From Nocardioides sp. (GTDB taxonomy: Bacteria > Actinomycetota > Actinomycetes > Propionibacteriales > Nocardioidaceae): DNA of 7,054 nucleotides. How positions within the stretch are numbered: the stretch's first letter is position 1; each line of letters opens with the position of its first letter. Under the pieces are notes generated by a model. The model had not been told where the DNA came from, made no database searches, and saw only the letters and a list, made by a program, of their open reading frames with translations. A program made the translations under genes and the position numbers. Shown here piece by piece: positions 6,272 to 7,054 of the stretch. The stretch spans positions 1-7,054 of the forward strand of contig JAOPXF010000339.1 in the NCBI GenBank assembly GCA_025965295.1. Direction: 5' to 3'.

Positions 6272-6691
6272 TCAGAGGTGGGGGAACCAGATCCCGATCT
6301 CGCGCTCCGCCGACTCGGGCGAGTCGGAGCCGTGCACGAGGTTCTCGCGGTTGGACAGCGAGAGGTCGCCGCGGATGGTGCCGGGCGCCGCCTTGCGGCC
6401 GTCGGTGGCGCCGTTGATCGCGCGCACCACCTCGACCGCCTCGTCGCCCTCGAGCACCAGCGCGACCAGCGGCCCGCCGGTCACGAACGCGCGCAGCGGC
6501 GGATAGAAGTCCCGCTCGACGTGCTCGGCGTAGTGCGCGTCCGCGGTGGCGGCGTCGATCGTGCGGTGCTCCATCGCCACGATCGTGAGCCCCTTGGCCT
6601 CGAAACGGGAGAGGACCTCACCGACCAGCCCGCGCCGGACGGTGTCGGGCTTGAGCAGGACCAGGGTGCGCTGTGCAGACGGCTGAGTCAT
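6272..6691 (-). CDS. ndk: Nucleoside diphosphate kinase
   Basis: Protein of 139 residues, the normal NDK length. It transfers the terminal phosphate from ATP to other (d)NDPs through a phosphohistidine, balancing nucleotide pools in the cytoplasm. The N-terminus RTLVLLKPDTVRRGLVGEVLSRFEAKG carries the conserved Lys14 (KPD) and the first helix. Y54 in HYAEH, the stretch TGGPLVALVLEGDEAVEVVR, and R107-GDL followed by N117-LVHGSDS with catalytic His120 are all in place, ending in the usual EIGIWFPHL. The ATG at 6689-6691 has AGGG 7 nt upstream. It begins 32 nt after the stop of the DUF4233 gene and probably shares its transcript. The ndk-mreB neighbourhood is conserved in many Actinobacteria and need not imply a shared function. 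Confidence 0.98.
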   Translation of the reverse strand: MTQPSAQRTLVLLKPDTVRRGLVGEVLSRFEAKGLTIVAMEHRTIDAATADAHYAEHVERDFYPPLRAFVTGGPLVALVLEGDEAVEVVRAINGATDGRKAAPGTIRGDLSLSNRENLVHGSDSPESAEREIGIWFPHL

Positions 6692-6723
6692 GCGCGCACC
6701 CTACCGAGGGGGATCCGGGAGGT

Positions 6724-7054
6724 TCACGCGGTCCCGGCGTCGAGCGCCGCGTACGCCTGGGCGCGTTCCCGCTCGATCTTGCGGCCCAGGAAGTACGCCG
6801 TGCCCCAGAGCAGCCCGAAGAGCGCGCCGAGGAAGAACATGAGCGGCACCAGCAGCCCGAGCGCGACCGCGGCGAGCTGGACGGCCCAGCCGACGCCGTA
6901 GGCCCACTCGGCGCGCAGCATCCCGGCCAGCAGCAGGCAGGCGACCATCAGGCCGAGCCCGATGGCCAGGGCGGTGCCCGTGTCCACGTCGGAGACCGAG
7001 ATCATCACCGGCGTGGTCAGGCCGAGCGTGATCGCCTCGAGGCAGAGGACGGCG
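6724..7054 (-). CDS. DUF4233-type small membrane protein, N-terminus outside window
   Basis: The frame is open to the right edge; 109 residues are visible, starting AVLCLEAITLGLTTPV and ending in a charged tail RKIERERAQAYAALDAGTA. It has three or four hydrophobic segments, with VSDVDTGTALAIGLGLMVACLLLAGMLR and LVPLMFFLGALFGLLWGTAYFLGRKIE. This pattern matches the actinobacterial DUF4233 proteins that typically lie between folC and ndk; the function of the family is not known to me. A GTG at 7006-7008 could be read as a start, but the residues before it (VLCLEAI) look like the usual first membrane segment, so the real start is beyond the window. It is followed closely by ndk, as expected for an operon. 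folC would be predicted just outside the right edge. Confidence 0.85.
   Translation of the reverse strand, partial: AVLCLEAITLGLTTPVMISVSDVDTGTALAIGLGLMVACLLLAGMLRAEWAYGVGWAVQLAAVALGLLVPLMFFLGALFGLLWGTAYFLGRKIERERAQAYAALDAGTA

Overview
The window is high-GC, densely packed bacterial DNA carrying an elongation (cell-wall synthesis) gene cluster. The gene order on the minus strand is a DUF4233 membrane protein, ndk, mreB, mreC, mreD, mrdA (PBP2), rodA. This is the arrangement known from MreB-containing Actinobacteria such as Streptomyces and the Nocardioidaceae; Mycobacterium and Corynebacterium lack mreB. Protein sequence style and codon use suggest a Nocardioides-like actinobacterium. That is an inference from pattern recognition, not from a database search.

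Layout, following transcription from right to left. At 6724-7054 is the 3' part of a small DUF4233-type membrane protein. It is followed after 32 nt by ndk (nucleoside diphosphate kinase, 6272-6691). A 166-nt gap (6106-6271) with several small palindromes probably holds the end of the ndk unit and the promoter of the mre operon. Then come mreB (5077-6105), mreC (4154-5077), mreD (3542-4051), mrdA (1410-3542) and rodA (221-1408). A convergent plus-strand gene, of which only the last 65 codons are present (2-199), looks like a TerD-family stress protein.

The five morphogenesis genes make the parts of one machine, the Rod complex. MreB is the cytoplasmic actin-like filament. MreC and MreD are its membrane and extracellular partners. 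RodA is the glycan-polymerising SEDS enzyme and PBP2 the transpeptidase paired with it. Four of the five genes meet their neighbour with stop and start codons overlapping or 1 nt apart (mreB/mreC TGATG, mreD/mrdA TGATG, mrdA/rodA TGA-C-ATG), so translation is probably coupled along the message.

The exception is the mreC/mreD junction and it is the most unusual thing here. Two perfect 53-bp tandem repeats (4053-4158) sit exactly between the two genes. Each unit encodes an 18-residue mini-ORF (MSHPTKPLAALTLPRGP followed by R or Q). The mini-ORFs are joined by 4-nt stop/start overlaps to mreC, to each other and to mreD. Removing both units in silico restores a direct 4-nt mreC/mreD overlap behind a good Shine-Dalgarno sequence. 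This looks like a small repeat element that inserted at a stop/start overlap and preserved the coupling. Apart from this repeat and some small intergenic palindromes, the window is conserved core genome with intact genes.
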